Source: Gari tellinella
Taxonomy: Eukaryota > Mollusca > Bivalvia > Cardiida > Psammobiidae
Direction of reading: 5' to 3'
DNA: 64,000 nt
Assembly: GCA_922989275.2 (NCBI GenBank)
Contig: OV277871.1
Span: 61,525,848 to 61,589,847, forward strand
The translations under genes were made by a program, and so were the position numbers. The notes beneath the pieces are model-generated. The model did no database searches and was not told the DNA's origin. It saw only the letters and a list, made by a program, of their open reading frames with translations. This document shows positions 24,038 through 34,831 of this stretch, one piece after another; the first letter of the stretch is position 1; each line of letters begins with the position of its first letter.

Positions 24038-24290
24038 AACCCTTTACCTTATAGAAGCGCCTTTTAGCGCATTCAGTTTATTCTCCCGCTGAAGAAAATA
24101 GTTCCAATTTAATCAGTCATGAATACATTTTACATGGAATATTTTCTACATTCTAGCGCTGGATAGCTTATAGTAGGCTGAAAGTAAAGTAGAATGCGCC
24201 TTAAGGCGCATTCTGCTTTACGTTCAACCTACTTTAAGTAGTCACCTATCTTCACTACTAGACATACATGCTATCAGGTAAAGGGTTAAG
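24038..24290. mobile_element. Palindromic MITE copy, well preserved
   Basis: It has ends ttaaccctttacctta and aggtaaagggttaag. The central foldback is gaaagtaaagtagaatgcgcc followed directly by ggcgcattctgctttacgttc. Confidence 0.8.
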
Positions 24291-24428
24291 CCCTTTCCCG
24301 AGTGCTTTTTAATAGCCCACATTATGATTATGAATGTTGAAAACGGTGTAGACCCAGATCAGACATCACTTCCTGAATGAATTGTGTGATCAGCGTCTGT
24401 ACTGTATTCTGAAAAATAGCATTTAGAC

Positions 24429-24700
24429 CATTGTCTTTGTCTGGTTTTGAAGATGAGTGACCTGTTAATTAATACAGCAGGTTGAGAGTAAAATAGAATG
24501 TGGCTTTTATATTTCCCTTTACCCATCTTACAGCTATCATTTGCTAAGATAGAAAGTACTTCTTATTAGGTTCAAATCCATGACAATTATTGTATTTGCT
24601 TGTTTTATTTTCACTATAACTTAAGTAATGTAAAGTAGATCTAACTGAATTTTTGAGTTTTTGATCTGTTTCAATCATGTTGTCACTTTAACAGGAAACA
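24429..24700 (-). repeat. Copy of the flanks of the 7.4-9.4 kb TIR element, apparently unfilled
   Basis: In reverse complement this stretch matches 9250-9410 and then 7430-7510 without the intervening TIR element. Examples are ctaagatagaaagtact, ccatgacaattattg, and ttttcactataacttaagtaatg followed by agatctaactgaatt. Confidence 0.65.
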
Positions 24701-24990
24701 TAGTGAAAACAAAAAAAGCAAACACATGTTTAAAAAGTATTATATATATTGTGTATTTTGTTTTATTGTCAGAGTTGAAGAAATATTGTGATACATACAT
24801 GAGTGAATGAGTTAGAAAGTGCTTATACACTGATTGACAGTTTCGCCTGTTCTATTTTTCAAGCTACTGCATGTCAACACACATCTGTTTGCGATTACAA
24901 TCTATATAGCGCAATAAAAAAGGCATGGCATATCCAGTTTTAGAATATCACCTACATTTTTAACCAATCAAATTGCCTTTTGCACCGTAA

Positions 24991-25490
24991 ACAGTGTTTA
25001 CACTCTAGAGGCCACACTATTTATCCATGCTCTCACAAACTTGCCCAGATTGTACGTATATGACCATAAGAGTTCGAAAAAGGGTAATTATGGTTGAAAT
25101 CGGACAAATAGATCAAGAGTTATCTACCTTTGAATTGCTGAAAATGCCATATTTTACAGTGTTTACACTCTTGCAACTACAGTTTTAAACAGATTTTCAT
25201 TATACTTGTACACACAGTATATAGCTATACCTTCTCGAAGGAGTGCAATTATTGTTGAAATCTAATCATTGTGGCAATTTACCTGCCCTTGATATTCTTT
25301 GAAATGCTAGAAAAAGGCTTCATTTCAGTATTGTTTAGGCTCTGTTAACTGCCTTTGATGTACTCTACTATACTAGAGTTGGTTGTCAAACTTGAATGGA
25401 TTTAGAATAAAAAGGGTGAAATTCAAAGGTAAAGCTATCAGGCTTCATTACAAATGGTGAGCGATAGCAGGGCCTTCAAGCCCTCTTGTT
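24991..25490 (+). mobile_element. Family A 3' part
   Basis: It consists of one core monomer from cagtgtttacactctagaggccaca, the 3' flank and the end ggtgagcgatagcagggccttcaagccctcttgtt. It is inserted within the 11.7-kb transposon. From 25490 to 25830 there is only AT-rich sequence. Confidence 0.85.
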
Positions 25491-25829
25491 TTAAATCTAT
25501 CAAATTCAATAAGTTTCTGTTTAAGAAGAATTGAGATACTTTTCATGGCGTTTGGTTGACTTTAAGCGTACAAACATCACTTTTAAATAAAACTGGTAAT
25601 GGTTGACTACTGAACATAAAATTTTTTGTACTTCTTCAGTAAAGACTTAAAGTAAGATGGAACTTTGCTTTGGTTACATTATCTTCATTTGGGTATAAAT
25701 GACATGAAACATTTACAGTATCTGATATCAGAGGCTTGCAGAATCATTATTGCGTTTTTAATGACAACTTTCTGTGCAGATTACTTTATATATTTGTTAA
25801 CAATGTAATTGTAATATTTATTTAAGTTT

Positions 25830-26110
25830 GCTCAACCCATTATCCCATAAATACGCTTTTTACACCTTTAAATTATTCTTCCAACAGGAAAGGCAATTTA
25901 TTACCTATCATAGTCATCATGGCATGCAAGTTCATGAATAAGTTATTCTATATTGATAGTTTCAGATATTTAGACAGCTTGGGTGTTTTTAAAAGAAAAT
26001 AAAAGTAAAGAAAAAACGATGCATGACATTCGTACTGAAATTACACCTTGCTTTAATCTCCTAAGTAGATTTTCTTTGCCTTTCCACTTCACTTTTCAAA
26101 ATAACAGAAA
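25830..26110. mobile_element. Degraded palindromic MITE copy
   Basis: It begins aacccattatcccataaatacgctttttacacctttaaattattcttcc, matching the left half of the MITE family. The right half has drifted. Confidence 0.5.
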
Positions 26111-27120
26111 ACCAGATATAGGTGGCCTGTATCAGGTTTTCTGTAATTTTGAAAAATGAAGTTGGTGTCATATGCTGGTTGGTTGTATTTAGCAAACTGT
26201 CTATAAATTTAGCATTTTATTGAGGTTGTAATTTAGACAACTAGTTTGTTTTAAACAGCTTGTCTGAATTATTAGTCATTCTGTTATATTTTGAACTTTA
26301 TTTAACACTTTGCATGCTGAGTAGTTTCCAAGAGTTATTTTGTCTCCTTCACTGGCTAAAAAGAATTTTAACAAAAACTAAATTCTTTTTCATCTTAATT
26401 TTAGCTCAATATAAGTACAGCAGTCTACTGCCAGATCAGGTCCAACATTTGTGGTAGCTGATCTGGATCCAGACTATTGCAAAACTTGTTGTTAAACTGT
26501 TTGACCAGTGCTACACAATATATTAAGATTTATCATATACCTATTCTAAAAACAAGCGAATACAGGGCTAACAATATTTTTCCGTATCAGATGGTCCATA
26601 TCAGATGGCATATATGCTACACAATGTTGACGTCACCGTTTTATGCAACACAAATTGTACATGAGTTATTTATATAAAGAAGCTGTGCGCATGACGTTTC
26701 GGAATTTCCGGCTCCGATGCTATTTTTAAAACAAGTTGGAACTAAGCGAGGATCAACTTTGAACAGTTCGTTTCCATTTTAAGCTTGAAAAACCCACAAC
26801 ACCTACTTTTACTAATGTTTTCCTCCAAAGGATAAATCTTAAAACAGTTCGACTCATACTCTTAAACGTTTAAATGACCGTTATTTGCAAAACGCCACTG
26901 CTTAGATAACGGATTCAATCGAGAACAAAGTATTACGTCATGAAAAAAATATGACTTAATTTATTGGTGGTCACATGACTTCCATAAATAGTTTAAGATT
27001 GCATATGAACGCAGAATTTTTGACATATAGGGGCCTAAATGTATGCGTATATTTTATTATTCGGTTGAACAACATATAGATCTAGATCTAATAAAAAACA
27101 GTTTAGTTATATAATGAAAA
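26111..27120. other. Transposon interior, no gene seen
   Basis: A small hairpin word pair (ccagatcaggtcc...agctgatctgg, 26431-26467) resembles the hairpin at 10912. No exon, RNA gene or element boundary can be supported here. Confidence 0.4.
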
Positions 27121-27276
27121 GGAATATCACGACAGTGTGTGATCCGGGATCTTGCATCAGTTCTCGTTGGTTGTGTAATCCAGATCACACTCGAGGCTAC
27201 GCCTCTCGCGAGATCTGGATTACACAACCAACTCGAACTGATACAAGACCCCGGATCACACACTGTCGTGATATTC
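27121..27276. repeat. 156-bp near-perfect palindrome (foldback)
   Basis: The left arm starts ggaatatcacgacagtgtgt and the right arm ends acacactgtcgtgatattcc. Arms of ~66 bp pair almost fully around a ~25-bp GC-rich loop (cactcgaggctacgcctctcgcga). Short frames on both strands are mirror images of each other and not genes. Confidence 0.92.
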
Positions 27277-27404
27277 CGTTTATATTGAAGACAATGGAAA
27301 CTGATCCATGACTAAATGATATCTTTATTAAGTCTGCAGTTGCAGACTCTCAATGTGAAACTTACTTTGTTAAAATGTATAACTGTTTTATTTATTGAAG
27401 TTTG

Positions 27405-27635
27405 CTTAACCTATTGGTGCATTACCCCATAGCCTGTTTCTAGCATTGGATAGGAGGCCACTTAAATCAGGTTGAAAGGTTTACTTTCAGCCTGCTTTAA
27501 GCTACCATCTGAAAGAACATAGTAAACATTTTTTTATAATAACATTCATTACAGTATAAAAAGTAATTATTTTTCTCAAGTGTAGGAATAAATTAAAGGC
27601 GTACAAAGGTGGTTTTATGAAATAATGGGTTAAAC
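27405..27635. mobile_element. Palindromic MITE copy, internally deleted
   Basis: It starts cattaccccatagcctgtttctag, has a shortened central foldback (caggttgaaaggtttactttcagcctg), and ends attaaaggcgtacaaaggtgg...aataatgggttaa. Confidence 0.7.
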
Positions 27636-28493
27636 TGCGGGAAGTCTATCTTTTTTAAGCTGTTTCAGTGCCATTACCACTCAGACAAAAATGTAGCCAC
27701 AGAGGGAAGATGAGTAACTGTCATGCCAGTTGTCTGTTTTTTCCATGTATATACGTTTTTATTATTTTGTGTGTTATTATTACAAATGTACTGAAAGTTA
27801 AATTGTTGTTAACCCTTTCATTCGTTGCCAAAATGTCAAAGCATCTATACGGAACTTAAATTGTTTAAAGTAGGATACTGCTTTAAGTAAGATAAAACTT
27901 TAAAAGTAAGACAAAAAGCTCCTTTACAATATTTTCCCTTTACTTTCACTTAACTTTAAGTTGTTGAAGAGTTTTGTATTCAAGAATATAAATACATATT
28001 CTGTTGTGGCACTTTTGTGGAGCAGGCCATAATTGTAGAGGCGATTCTGTTAAGGAAAGGGTTTAATTGCCTTAGTGCTATAATTACTACACAAACACAG
28101 ATTTATATATTGAAGTATCATTGTGTAAGCCCACTGGAAACAGCCCATGCTTGTACCTTAAAAGTCAATAGGTAACTGCAAAGAATAAAAGCAGCTTTTT
28201 TGTGTTTCGCAAGTCAGAGTCCTCCCAACCTCCACTTCTTTAGAGATAAACAGTTAGCCCCCTGCCCTTTTCCTATCAACCCATGCCTTTTTCAGAGATT
28301 TGGCTCAAGTCTATGATTTCATTTACTTGTTCAAGTTTGTTTCTGTGAGGTTTGAAATAAATATACAAAGAATTTCTATATGTGTGTGGTGTTTTGTACA
28401 TCTATGGTAGCATTTTCTGTTTGATTTCTCCACATTTTTTTAATTAAAATTTTACTTTTATAAGATTTTTTCATCAATCATGGTGTCAGAGCC
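27636..28493. other. Transposon interior, no gene seen
   Basis: At 27860-27960 a foldback-like pair of taaagt/actttaa words may be another decayed MITE. The remainder shows nothing I can support. Confidence 0.4.
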
Positions 28494-29088
28494 TCATTCT
28501 TTTTCTATTTGCTTTTTGACCGGCAGAAAAGTGACATAAAAGCTATGCTTTAAGTGGAGTAAAAGCTTGCTTTTACGCCGCTTTTCTGTCACTTGAAAAA
28601 CTTTGGCACGTTTCTGAGTGGCGTTTAAGTGGCGTAAAAGCCAGCTTTTACGTCGCTTTTCTGCCACTAGAGAAAACATCACTTTACCACTTAGGCACGT
28701 TTCTGAGTGGCGTTTAAGTGGCGTAAAAGCGTAGCTTATACGCCGCGGTATTGGCACCGGCGTAAAAGCTATGCTTTTACGCCACTTAAACGCCACTTGA
28801 GAAAAACGCCGCTTTGCCTCTTAGGCACGTTTCTGAGTGGCGTTTAAGTGGCGTAAAAGCGTAGCTTATACGCCGCGGTATTGGCACCGGCGTAAAAGCT
28901 ATGCTTTTACGCCACTTAAACGCCACTTGAGAAAAACGCCGCTGTTCTATTTAGGCACGTTTCTGAGTGGCGTTTAAGTGGCGTTTCTGCCACTTTTTTC
29001 AGGTCCTAATAAAACGCCGCTAATACGCTTTTACGTCACTAAAAGCGTAGCTTTTAGCGGCGTAAAAGCATAGCTTTTTTCCGCAAGG
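28494..29088. repeat. Right subterminal repeat region of the 11.7-kb transposon
   Basis: Tandem units start at ggcacgtttctgagtggcg near 28604, 28694, 28824 and 28954; the last complete periods are 130 bp. Each 130-bp unit is itself a foldback: gtaaaagcgtagcttatacgcc, a gcggtattggcaccgg turn, then aaaagctatgcttttacgcc. The terminus TTTTTTCCGCAAGGG follows. Confidence 0.88.
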
Positions 29089-29201
29089 GTAGGTCGATAA
29101 ACTTGAATGGATTTAGAATAAAACGGGTGAAATTCAAAGGTAAAGCTATCAGGCTTCATTACAAATGGTGAGCAATATCAGGGCCTTCAGGCCCTCTTGT
29201 T

Positions 29202-29429
29202 ATTGCAGTTATTCCACTTTATATACTTAGATTTTTACAGCTCAAACTGGTTTCTGGATGATGACTTTACATTTGATTGCCTTATTGAAACCAAATTTTG
29301 TACATAGCTTTCTCATCATATAGGAAAGACACTTATTGATTTTGGTTTTGGTCTGATGTCACAGGCATATTATGCTGCTGCTTGTGGTGGTCTTGTTTGT
29401 CATGGTATTCTTTTATAAGTCACCTATAA
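29202..29429 (+). repeat. Repeat lead-in related to 15270-15540 and 16440-16590
   Basis: Words such as aaactggtttctggatgatgactt, aagctttctcatcatataggaaagacac and ttttggttttggtctgatg match those other two places. It ends where the palindrome-rich element starts. Confidence 0.5.
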
Positions 29430-30488
29430 GCCAAATATGTAAGTAACTTATACTTCACTTACTCATTAGACTTACAAGTCACTTATAGGGATTTTAAATG
29501 CAAATGAGATATAAGTGCAGTATAAGTGACTTACAAGTCACTTATAAGTAAAGTGTAATGCCACTTACAAGTCCCTTATAAGTGACTTGTAAGTCCCTTA
29601 TAAGTGACTTGTAAGTGGTGTGAAATGTCACTTATAAGTGACTTGTAAGTCCCTTATAAGTCACTTATAAGTGACTTGTAAGAGTTTTTATGTCTATAAA
29701 TAGATTATGAATTTCAAATTAATCCAGTGATGTAAACTTGCGCCAAAAACACAAAGAGAAAACAGTAGTCTTTAAATTACAAAAACACCTAAAATACCTT
29801 GCAATATCCACACAAGGCTAGAGAAGAACCTTATAAGTGACTTGCAATTGTTTACACTTCTACAAATGAATAATAAATTTCAAATAAATTCAGTGGTGTT
29901 ACAATTGCACCTAAACCACAAAGGGAAAACACTAAATTCTTTTAATTACATAAAAAACACATATAAATACCATACAAGGATAAAGAAGAATACTTAACAA
30001 ACCTTTTCCAACCCCAATAATAATCAAGCAATGAAAACTTACCATAATTCAAACAGTTTTCTTCTGCTTGTTTTGATCTATCCTTTTTTAAAACTAACTG
30101 ACTTTCTATTGGCTTAAACATGAGCAGAATTCTGGGACAAGGCTAAAAATATGACCTAGACATGTGAATAGTGAATAAGCTAAGTCTACATGCTGGCCCT
30201 CTATCCTTTTTGTATGTTGTTTGTAAGTTAAGTATAAGTGACTTGTAAGTTAGTTATAAGTGACTTATTTGAGAAAACTGAAAACAAGTATTTTGTAAGT
30301 GAGTTGTAAGTCACTTATATGCCACTTATACGAGAAAAGAGCTGAACACTTACAACTGACTTATAACTGACTTGGACTTATAATTGACTTAGTTGAAGAT
30401 CTTTGAAACTTATATGGCACTTATAAGTGCCTTATCGGTTGCCGATAAGTTACTTACACTTCACTTACAAGTGACTTACAAATTTGCC
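29430..30488. mobile_element. 1.06-kb non-autonomous transposon with ACTTATAAGT arrays, TAA duplication
   Basis: The ends are GCCAAATATGTAAGTAACTT on the left and the reverse of AAGTGACTTACAAATTTGCC on the right, flanked by TAA on both sides. Both subterminal regions (about 29430-29685 and 30225-30488) are built of alternating cacttataagtg and gacttgtaagtc palindromes. The middle (29686-30224) is AT-rich and non-coding. Confidence 0.8.
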
Positions 30489-30699
30489 TAAGTCAGTTTC
30501 GTAGGGGAAACTGCATAATATGTATAAAATCTTATGCAGAACAACTGGTTGGATACTTTTTGGTTTTCTCCAAAGAATTTCTCAATAGACTTTCAAAGTT
30601 GTTCAAAGTATTTTGATCTGGCAAAAAAAATGCAGTCACCTAGTTGTTGGCGTTGGCATTGCAGTGCTGTTTCCATTACTAGCTCTTTGTTTCTTTTAG

Positions 30700-30906
30700 C
30701 TGTTGATGAACAAAATGCCCAAACAGAGGAACAAAGTCGGCTTCTGCGGGGAACCTCTAATAGCTCGACAGATCTCATGGAGCCATTCAATAGCAACCAA
30801 TGTGGCCTACAGGCAGGCAGTCCAAACTCACGTTCGGCACCCAGCTTTTCCGTATTTACCTCAGACGTACCTCCGAAATCACCCCCACTTTCTATAAAGA
30901 GATCAG
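30700..30906 (+). CDS. Internal exon 4 of the host gene (Ser/Pro/Gln-rich)
   Basis: This is the largest exon, 207 bp, phase 1 at both ends, with acceptor gtttcttttag and donor TCAG|gtgagt. After the Ala codon shared with exon 3 it reads VDEQNAQTEEQSRLLRG, then a Ser/Asn-rich segment (TSNSSTDLMEP) and SAPSFSVFTSDVPPKSPPLS, ending KRS. Low-complexity Ser/Pro composition points to a disordered, probably phosphorylated region. The open frames in the other two plus frames and on the minus strand are shadows. Stop-free phase agreement with exon 3 and exon 5 supports it. Confidence 0.85.
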
Positions 30907-30999
30907 GTGAGTTAGACAATTAGACTATTGATTGCTAGGGCGTTCAGGTATCCAGATAAGCTAAGTAAAATCCTTATGTCTCCATCAAACATTTTACCT

Positions 31000-31095
31000 T
31001 TTTACCTTTAAAAGAGACAATTTTTACCTTTAAAAAAGACAATTTTTACCTTTAAGAGAGACAATATTTACCTTTAAAAGAGACAATTCTTATAA
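31000..31095. repeat. Short tandem repeat, about 22 bp by four
   Basis: The unit tttacctttaaaagagacaat is repeated with small changes. Confidence 0.8.
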
Positions 31096-31280
31096 GTACT
31101 CACAACATGGGCTTGTAGAAGGAATAAGTTATATATAAGAATCCCAGAATATAATTATACCCCTTTTTCTTCAAAACAGTTTATGATACTGTCTTGAAAC
31201 TTAGTAAACATTATCAGTATTATGGGGAACACTCATTTACACATCTTGCACAAAATTTGACAGAATTATGCCCCTTTTTT

Positions 31281-32370
31281 TATACGCCCGTCTTCAGACG
31301 GGATGTATTATGTCGTGGCGCTGTCCGTCCGTCCGTCCGCGCCACTAAAGTGGGTTAGAGGGCCAGATAACGGTAAACATAACAAAAGAAGACAATAGAG
31401 TTCATTCCGTAACAATACACTAAGGGGCCGTGGCCCGTTATTGGAACAAAAGAAAATAACAAAAGAAAAGGCCCTCTAACCCAATTCGGTGGCACGTCCG
31501 TCCGTCCGTCCGTCCGTCCGTCCGTCCGTCCGTCCGTTAACTTTTTCATGTCCACTCTCTAACTCAAATAAATTTAGTCCAATCTTTTTGAAACTTGGTC
31601 AGAACGTGAATGACCATAATATCTCGGTCAAGTTCGTTAACCAGCAAGATTGACCCAGACATTCAAGAGTTATGCCCCTTTTTTCGTAAAAAAACGGGCA
31701 TTTTAGTTTGTCCGCTCTCTAACTCAAATAAATTTATTTTAATCCTTTTGAAACTTTGTCATCATGTGTGTGACAATAATATCTCGGTCAAGTTCGATAC
31801 CAGCATGATTGCCCCAGACATTCAATAGTTATTCCCCTTTTTTCGTCGAAAACGGACATATTTTATTTTGTCCGCTCTCTTACTCAAACAAATTTATTTT
31901 AATCCTTTTGAAACTTTATCAGCATGTGTATGACCATAATATCTCGGTCAAGATCGATAACCAGCAGGATTGCACCAGACATTTAAGAGTTATGCCCCTT
32001 TTTCGTAAAAAACGGGCATATTTTAGTTTGTCCGCGCCCTTACTCAAACAAATTTATGCCAATCCTTTTGAAACTTTGTCAGCATTTGTATGACTATAAT
32101 GTCTCGGTCAAGTTTAATAACCAGCAAGATTGCCTCTGACAGTCAAGAGTTATGCCCCTTTTATCGTCAAAAACGGGCATTTTTTTGTTTGTCCGCTCTC
32201 TTACTCAAACAAATTTATTCCAATCCTTTTGAAACTTGGTCAGCATATGAACCCTAACTTTCTGGGTTCTTCCCCTTTTGTTCACTTAGCCTTGAAGGGT
32301 TTTGGTATGACTACATTCTAAGATCGATTTGACGGGCGTATAATGTGCCCGGCTTGCGGTGCTCTTGTCA
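31281..32370 (+). mobile_element. Family D hairpin/CCGT element, complete
   Basis: The start is tatacgcccgtcttcagacgggatgtatta and the end is gacgggcgtataatgtgcccggcttgcggtgctcttgtc, so TATACGCCCGTC and GACGGGCGTATA are inverted termini. The CCGT tract is present on both sides of module M1, and on the right it runs as about nine pure ccgt repeats. The core has about five ~158-bp monomers. It is inserted in an older decayed repeat that also carries tatgcccctttttt. Confidence 0.9.
31341..31493 (+). mobile_element. Insert module M1, copy 2
   Basis: 153 bp, nearly identical to 12412-12564, with the same inverted ends and the same orientation. It is flanked by ccgtccgtccgc and acgtccgtccgtccgt. 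Confidence 0.9.
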
Positions 32371-33106
32371 GTTTGAAGTTTTGTGTCTTAATTGGGACAT
32401 TTTTTCTGGGGCATGCAATTTTCTTGAAAACTAGTGATTTGTATAATTCTTGATATTGTCCTCAAACTTGAAAAACATTGGAGTTATGTTGGGACACTCT
32501 TTCCCAAGTTTCATAACTCTTACACTTTTGACAGAATTATGTAATTCACCTGGAAATTGTGTCCTGTAATTGGGACATGCCACCTTTAACTGTTCCAAAA
32601 CAGCTACTGTCTCTTCATGATTTAAATGATTTATGTGCTTAAGGGTTGCTTAATACAATTTTGTTTGTTTGTTGAAAGCTCCTTTCTGCATAAGTTCAAA
32701 TGTGTCCTTCTTTGAAACTTATATGACAAGAGCTTTGATAGTTGGGATTTTGACACTTCTAGGGATCCCATACCAGTATTGCTGAAATGATTTGTTGCAT
32801 AACTATGGCACAGGAGCTTAAAATATATTTTTTCAATGAAAACTTTTCTTGTTTAAAGCCACATAGCAAATTCCACAACTCCTATCAAGTTAATGCACAA
32901 ATTTGGTGAAAACTGACTCAGCAAAGGGCGTTTTTTCCATGTGAACGAATTAGGGTCGCATGTGCCTCTTGTCTATATCCTAGCATATGGAAGTAAAGTA
33001 AAATGCATTTTAAGGCGCATTCCTCTGTACTTTCAACCCACTTCAAGTGGCTAATTGTATTTCTAACTAGGAACAAACCATGAGGTAATGAGTTAAGGGT
33101 GTATCC
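32371..33106 (+). mobile_element. Decayed family C-type 3' part and a half MITE
   Basis: From about 32700 to 32973 family C words survive (agagctttgatagttggg, gacacttctaggg, ataactatggcacaggagctt), ending catgtgaacgaattagggtcgcatgtgcctcttgtc. From 32985 to 33106 is the right half of a palindromic MITE (ggaagtaaagtaaaatgca...gcattcctctgtactttcaacccactt) ending gaggtaatgagttaa. Confidence 0.6.
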
Positions 33107-33221
33107 AACCCATAAGCGATTTTTTCAAAGTATCAAACTTTTTTTCTATCATAGATTTATTGGAAGAGCTATTTATGATGAATGAAAAAATGGAGAAAAA
33201 AAAATATGGTGGTGTCCTTTT

Positions 33222-34449
33222 TAGCTCACCTGGCACGTAGTGCCAAGGTGAGCTTTTAGGATCACTGGATGTCTGTCGTCCGTCGTCTGTCTGTCCGAGC
33301 GCACGAAAGGTCCTTTGTTGGGTAGGGAGAACAATAGATTCCATTCATTCCGTGATTGCCCTATTGTTATTGTTGGGTATTTTAGTGTACTGTTGGGTAT
33401 TTTTAAACAAAAAATATACCCAACAAATGTCCAACTGTGAGAACGTCCGTCCGTCTGTCTGTCCGTTCACAATTGGTTCGTTAACACTCTAGCGGCTACA
33501 AATTTCATCCAATCTTCATGAAACTTGATGACAGTGTTTGTATTGATAAAATCTAGGTCAAGTTTGAATGTGGGTCATGTCGGGTCAAAAACTAGGTCAC
33601 TAGGTCAAATCATAGAAAAATCTTGTTAACACTCTAGAGGCTACAAATTTTATTGGATCTTAATGAAACTAAGATAAAATGTTTGCCTCATTGATATCTA
33701 GGTCAGGTTAGAATATAGGTCATGCCCGGTCAAAAACTAGGTCACTAGGTCAAATCATAAAAAAACCTTGTTAACACTCTAGAGGCTAAAAATCTCATTG
33801 GAATTTGATGCATTCTAGTCAGAATGTTTGCCTTATTGATATCTAGGCCAAGTTCTAATATGGGTCATGTCGGGTCAAAAACTAGGTCACTAGGTCAAAT
33901 CATAGGAAAACCTTGTTTACACTCTAGAGGCTACAAATCTCACCTTATCTTCATGAAACTAGGTCAAAATGTTTGCCTCATTCATATCTAGGTCAAGTTC
34001 GAATATGGGTTATGCCCGTTCAAAAACTAGGTCACTAGGTCAAATCATAGAAAAACCTTGTTAACACTCTAGAGGCTTCAAATCTCATTGATTTTAATGA
34101 AACTTGGTCTGTTTGCCTAATTGATATCTAGGTCAAGTTTGAATATGGGTCATGTCGGATAAAAATTTAGGTCACTAGGTCAAATCAAAGAAAAACATTG
34201 TTATCCCTCTAGAGGCTACAAATCTCATTAGATCTGAATGAAATATTGCCAGAATGTTTGCCTACATCAAATCTAGGTCAAAATCAAATGTGGATTGTGT
34301 CTGGTCAGAAACTAGGTCAAATCATAGAAAAATCTTGTTAACACTCTAAGGTTGGTTGTGGGTCATGTCCAGTCGTAATCTAGGTCACTATAGGTCATGT
34401 TTTACATGGTGTACCAGGTGAGCGATTTAGGGCCATGGTGGCTCTTGTT
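33222..34449 (+). mobile_element. Family H hairpin/CCGT element
   Basis: The start is tagctcacctggcacgtagtgccaaggtgagct, then a gtccgtcgtctgtctgtccg tract with module M2 (33297-33444). Core monomers of ~146 bp hold aacactctagaggctacaaatctcattgg, gaaacttggtcagaatgtttgcct and ggtcaaaaactaggtcactaggtc. It ends accaggtgagcgatttagggccatggtggctcttgtt, and the next element starts at once, head to tail. Confidence 0.9.
33297..33444 (+). mobile_element. Insert module M2, copy 1
   Basis: About 148 bp lies inside the CCGT tract. Inverted inner ends ggtcctttgttgggta and tacccaacaaatgtcc bound an AT-rich middle. The same unit is at 39319-39466. Confidence 0.8.
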
Positions 34450-34831
34450 TAGCTCACCTGAGCCAAAGGCTCAAGGTGAGCTATTGGGATGGCCCTGTGT
34501 CCGTTGTCGTTCGTCGTCCGTCGTCGTTAACAATTGCTTCAAATGACATCTCCTCCTATACCGCTTAACAGAATTCAACCAAACTTTACATAAATGTTCC
34601 TTGGGTCAAGCTCTTTCAAATTTGTTCAAAGAATTAAAAACAATGCAGAACTCTGGTTGCCATGGCAACCAAAGTGAAAAAATAAGGAAATCTTAAAAAA
34701 TCTTTTTGTCAAAAACTGCAAGGGCCAGAGCTTAGATTTTTGGCACATAGCATCATCTACAGGTCCTCTATCAAGTTTGTTCAAATTATGCCCCTGAGGT
34801 CAAAATTGGCCCTTCCCCGGGGTTACATTTT

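Larger units (their letters stand above)
17396..29088. mobile_element. 11.7-kb TIR transposon, TA target duplication
   Basis: The termini are CCCTTGCGGAAAAAA on the left and TTTTTTCCGCAAGGG on the right, flanked on both sides by TA. The subterminal regions (17396-17930 and 28494-29088) carry repeated words such as aagtggcgtttaagcgac and the palindrome gtaaaagc(g/a)tagcttttacgcc. I see no transposase, so it appears non-autonomous or gutted. The middle is filled with palindromic MITEs, a family A fragment and a 156-bp foldback. TA duplication fits Tc1/mariner-like and some other superfamilies, but the family is not assigned. Confidence 0.88.
16595..29201 (+). mobile_element. Family A element split by an 11.7-kb transposon
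   Basis: The left part (16595-17395) has the hairpin start, CGTC tract, core monomers and 3' flank as far as ctctactatactacagta. The right part (29089-29201) resumes with taggtcgataaacttgaatgg and ends agggccttcaggccctcttgtt. In the intact copy near 5841 the same words are contiguous (ctactatactacagtaggtcgacaaac), so the split is exact with TA duplicated. Confidence 0.92.

Noticed and set aside
27057..27311. Two mirror-image frames (MCDPGSCISS... and MKRNITTVCDPGSCISS...)
   Set aside because: They are the two arms of a 156-bp palindrome, which explains the same peptide on both strands.
28494..28796. 100-codon minus-strand frame
   Set aside because: Lies wholly in the tandem foldback repeats at the end of the 11.7-kb transposon.
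30593..30919. 108-codon minus-strand frame and a second plus frame over exon 4
   Set aside because: Shadows of the real exon. Only the phase-1 plus frame joins both neighbouring exons without stops.
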